The translations under genes and the position numbers were made by a program. The notes under the pieces are model-generated. The model did no database searches. It was not told the DNA's origin and worked only from the letters and a program-made list of their open reading frames with translations. This document shows positions 1 through 8,728 of a stretch of DNA of 64,000 nucleotides, piece after piece; positions within the stretch are counted from its first letter, which is position 1; each line of letters begins with the position of its first letter. The DNA comes from JAHELQ01 sp964491915 (GTDB taxonomy: Bacteria > Acidobacteriota > Aminicenantia > UBA2199): NCBI GenBank assembly GCA_964491915.1, contig CAZBHS010000022.1:1-64000 (forward strand), in the 5' to 3' direction.

Positions 1-370
1 AACCGGACCTCCTCCTCCAGCAGCACAGGTTCATCGATTCTAGCCTTCCTTCCGACCAAACCTGCTCATATTGCATCCACGCCATCTCGGACTCAGGCGA
101 AACAGTTGGGATTTCCAACGCTTGCACACTATAAGGAGATGAGAACGTGAAGTTTCGGAGTTTCGTTGCCTGTCCCTTTCTTTTTTGCCCTTTCTATTTT
201 TTCTTTATCACAAATTGCATCATTTTGTAGCGACTTTTACACAAAGCCACATTTAAGGACTCGATGGGAAAAATCAATTGTGTGCAATTGCGGAGAAATT
301 CTTCATATTGTAGAAATTCTAGTTTAATTGTGATACCATAAAAAAGCAATTTTTTAAAGGAAGCAGAACA
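1..370. other. No confident gene; upstream region of archease
   Basis: No recognisable gene lies here. The minus strand is open from about position 200 to the left edge (it reads ...SEMAWMQYEQ...), so a gene end or fragment continuing outside the window is possible, but I recognise no family. The first copy of the GGGACAGGC-type motif (minus orientation, about 168-178) occurs here. Positions 180-345 are AT-rich and probably contain the promoter of the archease-rtcB pair, but no box pair is convincing. Confidence 0.5.
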
Positions 371-808
371 TTGATGATGAAACCTTTCGAAATTTTTTCG
401 ACAACTGCCGACGTAGGCATCAGAATTAGTGGGGCTGACTACCGGGAATTATACCGGAACGCGGTGATGGGATTCAACGAACTGGTCTTCGGTTACGGAG
501 CGGAGATGGAACGTCTCGACGAACAGATCCCGGAATATCGCGATTGGGAATTCTCCGGCGATAGTCCGGAAAATGTACTGGTCAACCTGTTGAGCGAGGT
601 GTCGTTCTTATTGTACACCAGAGGCAACATCACCAAAGAGATGGATATCAGCGAAGCCGGCGAGGACCGGATGAGAGTCCAATTTCTTTTGGTTCCTTTA
701 CCGGAGGAGATTAAACCGGAGTTGGAGGTCAAGTCCGTGACCTATCACAACCTCAAGGTCGAGGAACAGAATAATTACAAAACCGCTGAAATCATCGTCG
801 ATATATAA
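371..808 (+). CDS. Archease (RtcB activating protein)
   Basis: Archease promotes guanylylation and multiple turnover of the RNA ligase RtcB. The protein is 145 aa, the normal family length. The N-terminus (FEIFSTTADVGIRISG) matches the archease opening, in which an Asp in TxDxG helps bind metal, and it ends in the short beta strand KTAEIIVDI, matching the usual archease C-terminus. RtcB starts 55 bases downstream on the same strand, the classic archease-rtcB pairing, which supports the call. Two ATGs stand in tandem after a weak AAGGAAG Shine-Dalgarno, so the first one or two residues are uncertain. Cytoplasmic RNA repair or tRNA splicing-type ligation is the likely role. Confidence 0.9.
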   Translation: MMMKPFEIFSTTADVGIRISGADYRELYRNAVMGFNELVFGYGAEMERLDEQIPEYRDWEFSGDSPENVLVNLLSEVSFLLYTRGNITKEMDISEAGEDRMRVQFLLVPLPEEIKPELEVKSVTYHNLKVEEQNNYKTAEIIVDI

Positions 809-862
809 TATAATAACAATGTGCGTGTGGTGCAATCTTCACGCCGGGCAGAGGAAGGGCTC

Positions 863-2308
863 ATGGAAATAAAAGACTTTGAAAAAATATCTCCGTTTCG
901 TTGGCGTTTGGGAAAAAATTTCGATAAAACGATGAATGTTGACGCGGAAATCTTCGCCACCGAAGAGATCTTGCAGACCGCCATCGACGACGCATCGATC
1001 CAGCAAGTCATCAATGTGGCGTCCCTACCGGGAATCCAGGCTCCGTCGCTGGCTATGCCGGACATCCATTTTGGCTACGGTTTTTCTATCGGCGGCGTGG
1101 CTGCCTTTCCGGCGGAGACGGGTATCGTGTCCCCCGGCGGCGTCGGTTACGACATCAATTGCGGCGTCCGTTGCCTCACCACCAATCTAAATCTAAGTGA
1201 TGTGGAAGAACATCTGGATGTTCTGGGCCATTCCATCTTGCGGGACATCCCCACCGGCATGACCTCCCGCAGCAACTTGAAACTGAGCAAGAAACAATTC
1301 ATGGGCTTCATCAAAAACGGCGCCCGTGAAGTTTTCAATCATATCTCCGGCAATCCGTCCGACCTCGAATACATCGAATCCGGCGGGAGCTTGCCCTTCA
1401 CTATGCCGGAAATCATCAGCGACAAAGCGTTGGAGCGGGGCAAAAACCAGATCGGCTCGTTGGGCTCCGGCAATCATTTTATCGAAATTCAATTGATCGA
1501 CGAAATCTTCGACCAAAAAACCGCGGATGTGTTCGGGCTTCGCAAAGGCCAGATCACGGTGATGATCCACACCGGTTCCAGAGGCTTCGGTCACCAGATC
1601 GCCACCGATTACATCGAGCGGTTGCGCAGAAAAAATCTCAAGAAAATCAAAATCAAAGACCCGCAGCTCATTTACGCGGACATTCAATCAAAAGAGGGAA
1701 AACACTACCTGGAGGCGTTGAACGGCGCATCCAATTTCGCCTGGGCCAACCGCCACATGTTGATGGAGACCATCATCACCATCCTCGAGTACCGTCTCGG
1801 CGCCGGGCGGGAGAAGCTGGGCATCAGCTTGCTGTACGATCAAGCCCACAATATCGCCAAGTTCGAATCCCATGATGTAGGCGGGCAGAAGCAAAAGCTC
1901 CTGGTCCACCGCAAAGGCGCCACCCGCGCCTTCCCCCCCGGACACCCGGAATTGCCGGCCCGCTACAAAGCCACCGGCCAGCCGGTATTGATCCCCGGCA
2001 GCATGGGCTCCGCGTCTTACATACTGAAAGGGACAGGCGACGCCATGAAACTTACCTTCGGATCTTCCGCCCACGGCGCCGGAAGGCAGATGAGCCGGAG
2101 CAAAGCCATCAAATTCGCCGCCGACACCAATGTTCGCCAGTCATTGAAAGAGCGTAACATCCTGGCCTTCTGCATTTCGAAACGGGGCTTGAAGGAAGAG
2201 ATCCCCGAAGCCTACAAAGATATCGATGAAGTGATCGAAGTGACCGCCGGCGCCGGCATCTCCCAAAAAGTGGCGCGGCTGGTGCCGTTGGTGGTGGTCA
2301 AGGGCTGA
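863..2308 (+). CDS. rtcB: RNA-splicing ligase RtcB
   Basis: RtcB joins RNA 2',3'-cyclic phosphate or 3'-phosphate ends to 5'-OH ends using GTP and Mn2+. The 481-aa protein shows family blocks in order: AMPDIHFGYGFSIGGVAAF, the metal-site Cys in GGVGYDINCGVRCL, GSLGSGNHFIEI, HTGSRGFGHQ, HRKGATRAFPPGHP and the C-terminal SSAHGAGRQMSR, whose His is the family's guanylylated residue. The frame is open from a GTG at 821, but GAGGAAGGG at 851-859 points to the ATG at 863. It directly follows archease, its cofactor. The C-terminus (GISQKVARLVPLVVVKG) is typical and complete. Confidence 0.95.
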   Translation: MEIKDFEKISPFRWRLGKNFDKTMNVDAEIFATEEILQTAIDDASIQQVINVASLPGIQAPSLAMPDIHFGYGFSIGGVAAFPAETGIVSPGGVGYDINCGVRCLTTNLNLSDVEEHLDVLGHSILRDIPTGMTSRSNLKLSKKQFMGFIKNGAREVFNHISGNPSDLEYIESGGSLPFTMPEIISDKALERGKNQIGSLGSGNHFIEIQLIDEIFDQKTADVFGLRKGQITVMIHTGSRGFGHQIATDYIERLRRKNLKKIKIKDPQLIYADIQSKEGKHYLEALNGASNFAWANRHMLMETIITILEYRLGAGREKLGISLLYDQAHNIAKFESHDVGGQKQKLLVHRKGATRAFPPGHPELPARYKATGQPVLIPGSMGSASYILKGTGDAMKLTFGSSAHGAGRQMSRSKAIKFAADTNVRQSLKERNILAFCISKRGLKEEIPEAYKDIDEVIEVTAGAGISQKVARLVPLVVVKG

Positions 2309-2403
2309 TCGATTCGGTCTTCCAGATAGAACTTTAAAAAAAGTATCTTCTTTGCAATTTTTCTAAACTTTTTTCTGAATAATTCCGTTTAATATATTTA
2401 AAG

Positions 2404-2430
2404 CCGGCTTGCTTCCACAGCCGGATTTTA
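2404..2430 (+). terminator. Possible intrinsic terminator after rtcB
   Basis: A 6-bp inverted repeat (CCGGCT at 2404-2409, AGCCGG at 2419-2424, 9-base loop) is followed by ATTTTA. It lies about 95 bases after the rtcB stop and before the next gene. The stem is short and the T tract weak, so this is tentative. Confidence 0.35.
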
Positions 2431-2448
2431 CCCAAATGGACATAATGA

Positions 2449-4596
2449 ATGAAAAAATATAGATTCTTTGTAATTTTACTGCTACTTGGCATGACCCTCT
2501 GGGGATCCAACAGCAAAGACTGCGACGGGGCGATCCAGGCGGGATACATCGACCAACCGCCGCAAATCGACGGTAAAATCGACGAGGTTTACGATCTGTT
2601 CACGCAGGTGGATCAGTTCTACCAAATGGACACCGGCTGGGGTGAAGAGGCGGAAGAGAAAACCGTCATCTACCTGGGATACGATCAGGCAAACCTATAC
2701 CTGGCGGCCCGGTGTTTCAAATCCGAAACCGGCGAGGTCCGCGCCAATATCGGTAAGCGCGAGGACCTGGAAAACTCCGACATGATTGTTTTCTTTCTGG
2801 ATACATTCTACACCCGGCGACGGGCGCTGTTTTTTGGGTTCAATCCCTATGGCATCCAGGTGGACGGCACCCGCGACGATGAAAAGCGGGGCCATAACAT
2901 GGATTTTTCGTGGGATACACTATGGGATTCGCAAGGACGCATCTATGATTGGGGCTATTTTGTCGAGGCCAGAATTCCATTCAAGTCCATCCGTTTCCCC
3001 GGCGGAAAAAACTTCCAGAAATGGGGCTTTATCGCCGAACGGCTCCTCGCCGGCAAAGGGGAAAAGAACGCCAGCGTGAGAATCAGCCGCGACATCCGGG
3101 GTTACCTGAGCCAGGCGGCGCCATTGATCATCGACAATGAAATCAAATCCGGCAAGAACCTGGAGATCATCCCCACCATCACAGGAGCGGCCACCGAGTC
3201 TGAAAAAATGTCCCCCGAATTCGGCGCCAGTTTCAAATACGGCATCACCTCCAACTCCACCTTTGACGTCACCTACAACCCCGATTACTCGCAAATCGAG
3301 GCGGACAGCGGTCGCATCGACATCAATCAACGCTACGCCCTCCAATACCCGGAAAAGAGATCCTTCTTCCTGGAATCCCGGGATATTTTCGAGATGCCCA
3401 TGAACCTATTCTACTCCCGCCGCATCGCCAACCCCCAATGGGGGTTGAAATTCACGGGGAAATTCGGTAAATCCGACATAGGCTGGATCTCCGCCCGCGA
3501 CCATTCGTCTTACGAAAGCGTCTGGGATGTGTCCGAAGGGGGAGAATCCCATGCCACAGCCCATGTGCTCCGCTACAAATACAATCTCAAGGAATCCAAC
3601 TACATCGGAATATTCGCTTCACAAAAAACATGGGACGGAAAACAAAATCTCACCCTATCGTTGGATTCGTTTCTCAAATTTAAAAACTTCGCGTTCACAT
3701 TCCAGAGCGCCTTAACCAGCGGCGCAGACACCATCGGCGCCGACGAAGAGACCATCGCGGCCGATTCGATCGTCAACAATGTCACGGGCAACTCTCTTCT
3801 CACCACATTCAGCTACAACGGCAAACATGTCAACTCGGGCCTCGGCTACGCCCAGTATTCACCCTCCTACGATCCGCAGCTCGGCTTCCAGCGCCGCGTC
3901 AACTACAGAACGTATTGGCTCTACGCCGGCTACAACCTCTACCCGCAAAAGGAATACCTCAGAAACCTGACCCCCCGTTTGATGGTCACCCAGAATTTTG
4001 ACTGGGAAACCGGCGAAGAGGTGGACCGCAAATTGACATTCAGTTTGTGGGGCGCATCGTTCAAAGGATCGTCGTTCAGCGCCAGAGTGCAAAAGGAGTA
4101 TGAAAAGTACGAAGGCGTCGGGTTTGATAAATTGAAATTCTCGTTCTTTTACGAAATCGACCTGACAAAATTCTTGAGCCTCGGCTCGAACTTCCGTCTA
4201 GGCGATAGCGTCGATTATAGCGAAGACCCTTATCTTGGCTACAGTTATTCTCTTTCACTCTGGAGCGGCATCAACATCTTGAAGCGGATCAATATCCGGG
4301 CCAATTACGACAACTATTACTTCTACGACAAACCCGGCGGCCAACTGGAATACAAGATGAACATTTTCCGCCTGAGGAAGACCATTCTCTTCACCCGCCG
4401 GCTCTCCTCCCGCATGGTCTATGAATACAACGATTATTACCTCACCCAATACCTCTCGCTATTGTTGAGTTATGAATTGAATCCCGGCACAGTGTTTTAC
4501 CTGGGCGCCACATCCGGCTATCTTAGAGAAGAGGCTCAATACATGCGCGACAATTATTCGGTGTTCTTTAAATTTTCATATTTTTTGCGAGTATAA
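2449..4596 (+). CDS. CBM9-like/DUF5916 outer-membrane protein
   Basis: A 715-aa exported protein. Residues 1-25 are a signal peptide (MKKYRFFVILLLLGMTLWG). Residues about 30-220 form a carbohydrate-binding family 9-like domain (PPQIDGKIDEVYD, DMIVFFLDTF, NPYGIQVDGTRDD, VEARIPFKSIRF). The rest is rich in alternating aromatic beta strands ending in SVFFKFSYFLRV, a typical C-terminal barrel strand. This architecture is the DUF5916 family, common in Bacteroidota and Acidobacteriota, with no firmly established function; surface glycan or peptide handling is a guess. NPDYSQIEADSGRIDINQRYALQYPEKR is the strongly conserved plug-like segment (quoted in part: SQIEADSGRIDINQRY). It stands alone as a gene; the Shine-Dalgarno is weak. 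Confidence 0.85.
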   Translation: MKKYRFFVILLLLGMTLWGSNSKDCDGAIQAGYIDQPPQIDGKIDEVYDLFTQVDQFYQMDTGWGEEAEEKTVIYLGYDQANLYLAARCFKSETGEVRANIGKREDLENSDMIVFFLDTFYTRRRALFFGFNPYGIQVDGTRDDEKRGHNMDFSWDTLWDSQGRIYDWGYFVEARIPFKSIRFPGGKNFQKWGFIAERLLAGKGEKNASVRISRDIRGYLSQAAPLIIDNEIKSGKNLEIIPTITGAATESEKMSPEFGASFKYGITSNSTFDVTYNPDYSQIEADSGRIDINQRYALQYPEKRSFFLESRDIFEMPMNLFYSRRIANPQWGLKFTGKFGKSDIGWISARDHSSYESVWDVSEGGESHATAHVLRYKYNLKESNYIGIFASQKTWDGKQNLTLSLDSFLKFKNFAFTFQSALTSGADTIGADEETIAADSIVNNVTGNSLLTTFSYNGKHVNSGLGYAQYSPSYDPQLGFQRRVNYRTYWLYAGYNLYPQKEYLRNLTPRLMVTQNFDWETGEEVDRKLTFSLWGASFKGSSFSARVQKEYEKYEGVGFDKLKFSFFYEIDLTKFLSLGSNFRLGDSVDYSEDPYLGYSYSLSLWSGINILKRINIRANYDNYYFYDKPGGQLEYKMNIFRLRKTILFTRRLSSRMVYEYNDYYLTQYLSLLLSYELNPGTVFYLGATSGYLREEAQYMRDNYSVFFKFSYFLRV

Positions 4597-4622
4597 AGAC
4601 AATTTCAGCAAATCATATTACA

Positions 4623-5438
4623 ATGACTACTATGACACTGGAACAAAAAACAGCAAGACTCAAAGAGATACTATCGGCATACAGCGATGTGGCGGTGGCG
4701 TTTTCCGGCGGCAAGGATTCATTTTTCGTGCTGGAGGCGGCATTGGACGTTCTAGGCAAAGGCCATGTCACGGCATTTTTTGTCGATTCCATCTTCACGG
4801 CCGAGGCGGACAGACAACGGCTGGACTATTTCCAATCCCGCCTAGATTTTAATCTTCAGAAAATCGACATCCGCTTCCCCGCCGGAAACATCATCTTGAA
4901 GAACCCGATGGACCGCTGCTATCATTGCAAGCACAAAATCTTCTCAACCCTTTTGCAAGCGGCACAGGAGCGTGGGATCAAAATACTCTTAGACGGTACC
5001 ACCCACTCGGACCTCGACCATTACCGCCCCGGCCTCCGGGCGTTGCAAGAGCTGGAAGTCGTCTCTCCCCTGGAGCAGGCGGAAATCAACGAGACCGACA
5101 TCCAGCAGTACCTCCGCCAATTCGACCCCGCCATCGATCCCTACTACCTCACCTCCTCCTCATGCCTGGCCACCCGCTTCCCTTACGACACCCCCCTCAC
5201 AAACGAAGCCCTACGCACAGTCGATGCCGTCGAATCCTTCATCATATCCAAAGGAATCTACCCGGTCCGCGCCCGCTACATCGACGACACCTTCAGAATC
5301 GAAATTCCCAAAGACAAATTCCTCCCCCTCCTGGACATCCGCGACCTACTCATCACCCTCTGCAAGCGCCACAACATCCCCTTCATCTCCCTCGACCTCG
5401 AAGGCATCCGCTCCGGCATCTGGGACCCAAAGAAGTGA
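4623..5438 (+). CDS. larE: LarE-type ATP-dependent sulfur transferase
   Basis: This protein is a PP-loop ATPase of the LarE family, which inserts sulfur into the nickel-pincer nucleotide of lactate racemase. The PP-loop SGGKDS is at residues 28-33, and the family blocks ILLDGTTHSDLDHYRPG and CLATRFPYDTPL are present. Three cysteines, C99 and C102 (RCYHCK) plus C181 (SSSCLATRF), match the LarE subclass that binds a [4Fe-4S] cluster rather than the sacrificial single-Cys type. Length is 271 aa, normal for the family. LarB, LarC and LarA are not in the window, so the pathway assignment rests on the family alone. An alternative is another PP-loop sulfur-transfer role. Confidence 0.85.
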   Translation: MTTMTLEQKTARLKEILSAYSDVAVAFSGGKDSFFVLEAALDVLGKGHVTAFFVDSIFTAEADRQRLDYFQSRLDFNLQKIDIRFPAGNIILKNPMDRCYHCKHKIFSTLLQAAQERGIKILLDGTTHSDLDHYRPGLRALQELEVVSPLEQAEINETDIQQYLRQFDPAIDPYYLTSSSCLATRFPYDTPLTNEALRTVDAVESFIISKGIYPVRARYIDDTFRIEIPKDKFLPLLDIRDLLITLCKRHNIPFISLDLEGIRSGIWDPKK

Positions 5439-5452
5439 GGTTTGGAGCCGTA

Positions 5453-5481
5453 TTGACAAAAAGCGGTTTTTTCGGTATGAT
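5453..5481 (+). promoter_or_regulatory. Sigma70-type promoter of rpsT
   Basis: TTGACA at 5453-5458, a 17-base spacer, then TATGAT at 5476-5481. Transcription would start near 5488, a short leader before the GGAGG at 5496-5500 and the ATG at 5508. The match to consensus and the position are both good. Confidence 0.75.
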
Positions 5482-5507
5482 GTGCTTTATTTGTTGGAGG
5501 AAATTGC

Positions 5508-5780
5508 ATGGCAAATCATAAATCTGCTGTTAAAAAGTACAAAAGAGACCAGAAGAAGAGAATGATCAACAGGATGAACCGGTCTAAAATGAAAACCCAG
5601 GTAAAAGCTTTTAAGAAAAAAATAGAAACCGGGGAACTGGAAGAGGCAAAGACCATCTTGCCGGGATTGATGTCTACTATCGACAAAACAATCACCAAAG
5701 GCACGATTCACCAAAAAACGGGTTCGCGCTATAAATCCAGACTTACTAACCTGTTGAATAAATCTCTCGGTAACGCTTAA
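5508..5780 (+). CDS. rpsT: 30S ribosomal protein S20
   Basis: A 90-aa basic protein starting MANHKSAVKKYKRDQKKR, the typical S20 N-terminus, and ending with the helix SRYKSRLTNLLNKSL. S20 binds 16S rRNA and helps assemble the small subunit. Strong Shine-Dalgarno TTGGAGG 8 bases before the ATG, and its own consensus promoter upstream. As in most bacteria it is transcribed on its own; the next gene follows after 10 bases and may be co-transcribed. Confidence 0.97.
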   Translation: MANHKSAVKKYKRDQKKRMINRMNRSKMKTQVKAFKKKIETGELEEAKTILPGLMSTIDKTITKGTIHQKTGSRYKSRLTNLLNKSLGNA

Positions 5781-5790
5781 CTTTTAGGGA

Positions 5791-6561
5791 ATGGACCTTC
5801 CCAGGGGTTATTTATCATATAACCAGATACGTTTATACCAGAATTGTCCACTAAAATATTATCTATCTTACGTCAAAGAAATACAATTCCCGATCAACGA
5901 TAAAGTATATCTGGGAATTGTATTTCATGCCGTTTTGGAAGAATATTTCAAACGAAAAATAGCGGGGGAAGAGCCGGAAAAATTCCAGGTTATCGACATA
6001 TTCAACGATCTCTTTAAATCGTTGGAAGACAATAATCCAGTGGAGTGGGACTCCCCCAAGGGCAAGGTCAAAGACCGGGGTATCGCCTTCACCCGCCACT
6101 TTCTCAAGGAAATGGCTCCGGCGATCGAGCCCTTGATGACGGAAAAGGAATTGGAAACGACGATTCCTGAGTTAAACATAAAAATCAAAGGGGTCATCGA
6201 TCTGGTGGAGCAAGACTTCTCCATCACAGATTTTAAAACCACCACCGCTAAATGGTCCAAAAGCCGCATCAGTAACTCTCTGTTACAGATGGTTATCTAC
6301 AAATATCTTTTCGAGAAAAATTTCGGCGACGTCAACCCCGACCTGTTGTACCGGATTATATATTCCAAGAACGCCCTGGGCATCCGCGACCAGAAGGTCA
6401 AGATCAAAGGATCTGACGTAGATTATGAAAAGATGTTGAAAATTATCGGCTATGTAGCGGATAACATCAGCAACGGAGTTTTTTATGATAATCCCTCCTA
6501 TATGTGCGGTTTTTGCGAACACAAAGATATTTGCCAGGAACATAAAAAAAACATCTCGTAA
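5791..6561 (+). CDS. PD-(D/E)XK nuclease, RecB/Cas4-like
   Basis: A 256-aa nuclease of the RecB C-terminal/PDDEXK_1 superfamily. It opens with SYNQIRLYQNCPLKYYLSYV, the usual N-terminal helix with a Cys, has GIVFHAVLEEYF (motif with the conserved His), the catalytic core LEVED-type block GVIDLVEQDFSITDFKTT (D and DxK positions), the QMVIYKYLF block, and a C-terminal MCGFCEHKDIC cluster. Together with the N-terminal Cys this makes four cysteines, the pattern that binds [4Fe-4S] in Cas4/AddB-like nucleases. No CRISPR array or cas gene lies nearby, so general DNA repair is more likely than adaptation. It follows rpsT by 10 bases. Confidence 0.85.
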   Translation: MDLPRGYLSYNQIRLYQNCPLKYYLSYVKEIQFPINDKVYLGIVFHAVLEEYFKRKIAGEEPEKFQVIDIFNDLFKSLEDNNPVEWDSPKGKVKDRGIAFTRHFLKEMAPAIEPLMTEKELETTIPELNIKIKGVIDLVEQDFSITDFKTTTAKWSKSRISNSLLQMVIYKYLFEKNFGDVNPDLLYRIIYSKNALGIRDQKVKIKGSDVDYEKMLKIIGYVADNISNGVFYDNPSYMCGFCEHKDICQEHKKNIS

Positions 6562-6605
6562 CCCAAATCCATCGCGCTGAATCATTGGCGCTTTCCCCAT
6601 ATGAT

Positions 6606-6634
6606 GTGACATTTCCCCTTTTTAATATTATTAT
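6606..6634 (+). promoter_or_regulatory. Predicted promoter of the dehydrogenase operon
   Basis: GTGACA (6606-6611), 17-base spacer, TATTAT (6629-6634), giving a start near 6641 and a short leader holding AGGAGGGA at 6649-6656 before the ATG at 6659. Good spacing, one mismatch in the -35 box and one in the -10 box. Confidence 0.5.
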
Positions 6635-6658
6635 ACATTAGTGTATTTAGGAGGGAAG

Positions 6659-7456
6659 ATGTTCAAAACGTTTGACGCGCAAAAAAACCAGATGTTACAG
6701 GTGATGGACAATGATGGAAAGATTGTGAACCCTGAATGGAAACCGGACATCTCCGACCAGGAAGTCCTGGATGCCTACAAATTCATGCAATTCGCCAGAA
6801 CTGCGGATATTATGGCTGTTTCCTTCCAACGGCAAGGCCGCATGTACACCTATCCCCCCAATCTGGGGCAAGAGGCGATCTCGACGGCGGCCGGAAGAAT
6901 CATGAGAGATCAAGACTGGCTGGTGCCTGCGTTTCGCGAAATGGGCGCGTGGCTCGCCAAAGGAGCGAAGCTGAGCTCATTGTATTTGTATTGGGGTGGA
7001 AACGAAGAGGGCTCGAAATTTTCCGGCGCCCCAAACTTCTTACCGTCGGCGGTTCCCATCGCGTCCCAATTACCGCACGCCGTGGGTATCGGATTCGCGA
7101 TCAAACACAAAAAGCAGGACAGCGTTGTATTCGCGTTTGTGGGAGACGGCGGCACGTCCCAGGGAGATTTTCACGAAGCATTGAACTTCGCGGCCGTCTG
7201 GCATGTCCCGGTGATCTTTATCATCCAGAACAACCAGTTTGCCATCTCGGTACCGGTGAGCAAACAGACCGCCTCGATAAATCTAGCTATCAAAGCCACC
7301 GCCTACGGGATGCCGGGGATTAAAGTGGACGGCAATGATTTTTTCGCCATGTATCGCGCCATTAAAGAAGCACACCAATATGCCAGGGATGGGAATGGAC
7401 CGGTCTTGATCGAAGGATTGACATTCCGTCGCGGCGCCTTGAGTTTGAAGGCCTGA
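6659..7456 (+). CDS. pdhA: 2-oxoacid dehydrogenase E1 alpha, N-terminal part (gene cut by assembly gap)
   Basis: This is the alpha subunit of a thiamine-diphosphate E1, most like pyruvate dehydrogenase alpha, which decarboxylates the 2-oxoacid and acylates the E2 lipoyl group. Visible blocks are the substrate-site region YPPNLGQEAISTAAG and the ThDP/Mg motif GDGGTSQGDFHEALNFAA...IIQNN. The start at 6659 is set by AGGAGGGA; the frame also opens at 6641. Homology stops at RRGA (about 7438). The expected phosphorylation-loop stretch (H-S/T-T-S-D-D) is missing and the frame runs into a stop next to the N run. The gene resumes in another frame at 7474, so this is very likely an intact gene damaged by assembly. 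Confidence 0.88.
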   Translation: MFKTFDAQKNQMLQVMDNDGKIVNPEWKPDISDQEVLDAYKFMQFARTADIMAVSFQRQGRMYTYPPNLGQEAISTAAGRIMRDQDWLVPAFREMGAWLAKGAKLSSLYLYWGGNEEGSKFSGAPNFLPSAVPIASQLPHAVGIGFAIKHKKQDSVVFAFVGDGGTSQGDFHEALNFAAVWHVPVIFIIQNNQFAISVPVSKQTASINLAIKATAYGMPGIKVDGNDFFAMYRAIKEAHQYARDGNGPVLIEGLTFRRGALSLKA

Positions 7457-7463
7457 ACGACGC

Positions 7464-7473
7464 NNNNNNNNNN
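7464..7473. other. Assembly gap (10 N)
   Basis: Exactly ten undetermined bases inside the E1 alpha gene, a typical placeholder gap. The 25 bases before it (7439-7463) do not fit the E1 alpha reading frame and may be a mis-assembled contig end. Confidence 0.99.
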
Positions 7474-7725
7474 GAAGAGAATGATCCGGTCAAGCGATTG
7501 CGGGGCTACCTGGTCCAGAACAACCTCTGGACCGAAGCCGACGATGAGTCGTTACTGGAACAATACAGGAAAGAGGTGGACAAAGAATTCTCCATTTACG
7601 AAAATTTTGAACCCTATAAGCTTGACGATGTGTTTCAGTATCTTTATACAGAGATGCCGGAAGAGTTGAAAAAACAAAAGGTGGCATACGAAAAATTCCT
7701 CAATTGGAAGGAGGCGCGCAAATGA
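7474..7725 (+). CDS. pdhA: 2-oxoacid dehydrogenase E1 alpha, C-terminal part
   Basis: The open frame directly after the N run encodes EENDPVKRLRGYLV followed by helices NLWTEADDESLLEQYRKEV and FQYLYTEMPEELKKQ, which match the C-terminal end of E1 alpha subunits of the pyruvate/branched-chain type. Its TGA (7723-7725) overlaps the ATG of the E1 beta gene. Together with 6659-7456 it gives a protein of normal size if about 11 residues are restored in the gap. Confidence 0.85.
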   Translation, partial: EENDPVKRLRGYLVQNNLWTEADDESLLEQYRKEVDKEFSIYENFEPYKLDDVFQYLYTEMPEELKKQKVAYEKFLNWKEARK

Positions 7726-8699
7726 AAATCATGAATATGGTGGATGCGATTAATGACGCTCTGGATATTAAATTGTCCGAAGACCCCGATGTGGTGGTGT
7801 ATGGAGAAGATGTGGGCGTCGAAGGCGGCGTGTTCCGGGTCACCAAAGGGCTGCAAAAAAAATATGGCGAGGAACGGGTGTTCGACACGCCGTTGGCGGA
7901 ATCGGCGATCGTCGGTACCGCTGTGGGAATGAGCGCGGCGGGTTTGAAGCCGGTGGTGGAGATTCAGTTCTCGGGCTTTGTATTTCCGGCTTTCAACCAG
8001 GTGGCCTCCCATGTAGCCCGGATGCACAATCGTTCCAGAGGCCGGTACAAAGCCAATATTGTCATCCGCATGCCCTACGGCGGCAACATCAAGGCGTTGG
8101 AGCACCACAGCGAAAGCATGGAAGCGTTATTCGGCCACATTCCCGGTTTGAAAGTGGTCATTCCATCGACCCCTTACGATGCCAAAGGCTTATTGATCGG
8201 TTCCATCGAGGACGGCAATCCTGTGATTTTTATGGAACCCAAGCGGGTGTACCGGGCCATCAAGCAAGAAGTTCCGGAAGAAAAGATCGCCATCCCCATC
8301 GGCAAAGCCCGGGTACTGAAAGAGGGGGACGATGTGACGGTGGTCTCCTACGGCGCCATGATTCGCGATGTGCAACGGGCGATGATGATGGCCAAGGAGG
8401 CGGGCATTTCAGTGGAATTGATCGACTTACGCACCATCTATCCCATCGACCGCGATGTATTGAGGGATTCCATCCGCAAAACCGGCCGTTTTTTAGTGGT
8501 GACTGAAGGTCCCGCTAGTTTTGGAGTGGGGGCTGAATTGATGGCAATCGCCAACGAAGAGGCCTTCCTCAGTTTGGAGGCCCCGCCCACCCGCCTCAGT
8601 GGATTTGACACTGTGCCTCCGTTGCCGAAAGGCGAGCATTTTTACTTCCACAGTCCCGAGCGGATTTTTTATGAAATGAAGAATCTCAACGACTATTAA
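7722..8699 (+). CDS. pdhB: 2-oxoacid dehydrogenase E1 beta
   Basis: Beta subunit of the E1 heterotetramer, 325 aa, normal length. Blocks: VVVYGEDVGVEGGVFRVT, DTPLAESAIVGTAVGMS, EIQFSGFVFPAFNQ, HHSESMEALFGHIPGLKVV and LIDLRTIYPID, all usual for pyruvate or branched-chain E1 beta. The ATG at 7722 overlaps the E1 alpha stop (ATGA) and is preceded by GGAGGCG, so translation is probably coupled. Whether the complex prefers pyruvate or branched-chain oxoacids cannot be decided from the sequence by eye; absence of an acetyl-CoA pathway context leaves this open. Confidence 0.93.
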   Translation: MKIMNMVDAINDALDIKLSEDPDVVVYGEDVGVEGGVFRVTKGLQKKYGEERVFDTPLAESAIVGTAVGMSAAGLKPVVEIQFSGFVFPAFNQVASHVARMHNRSRGRYKANIVIRMPYGGNIKALEHHSESMEALFGHIPGLKVVIPSTPYDAKGLLIGSIEDGNPVIFMEPKRVYRAIKQEVPEEKIAIPIGKARVLKEGDDVTVVSYGAMIRDVQRAMMMAKEAGISVELIDLRTIYPIDRDVLRDSIRKTGRFLVVTEGPASFGVGAELMAIANEEAFLSLEAPPTRLSGFDTVPPLPKGEHFYFHSPERIFYEMKNLNDY

Positions 8700-8728
8700 C
8701 CAGAGAAACGGGGAAAAAGGAGAGAACA

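Noticed and set aside
5791..6561. Cas4 of a CRISPR system
   Set aside because: The protein is Cas4/RecB-like, but no other cas gene or array is present, so I kept the general nuclease name.
6659..7725. E1 alpha as a pseudogene
   Set aside because: The frame break coincides with the N run; assembly error is the simpler explanation.
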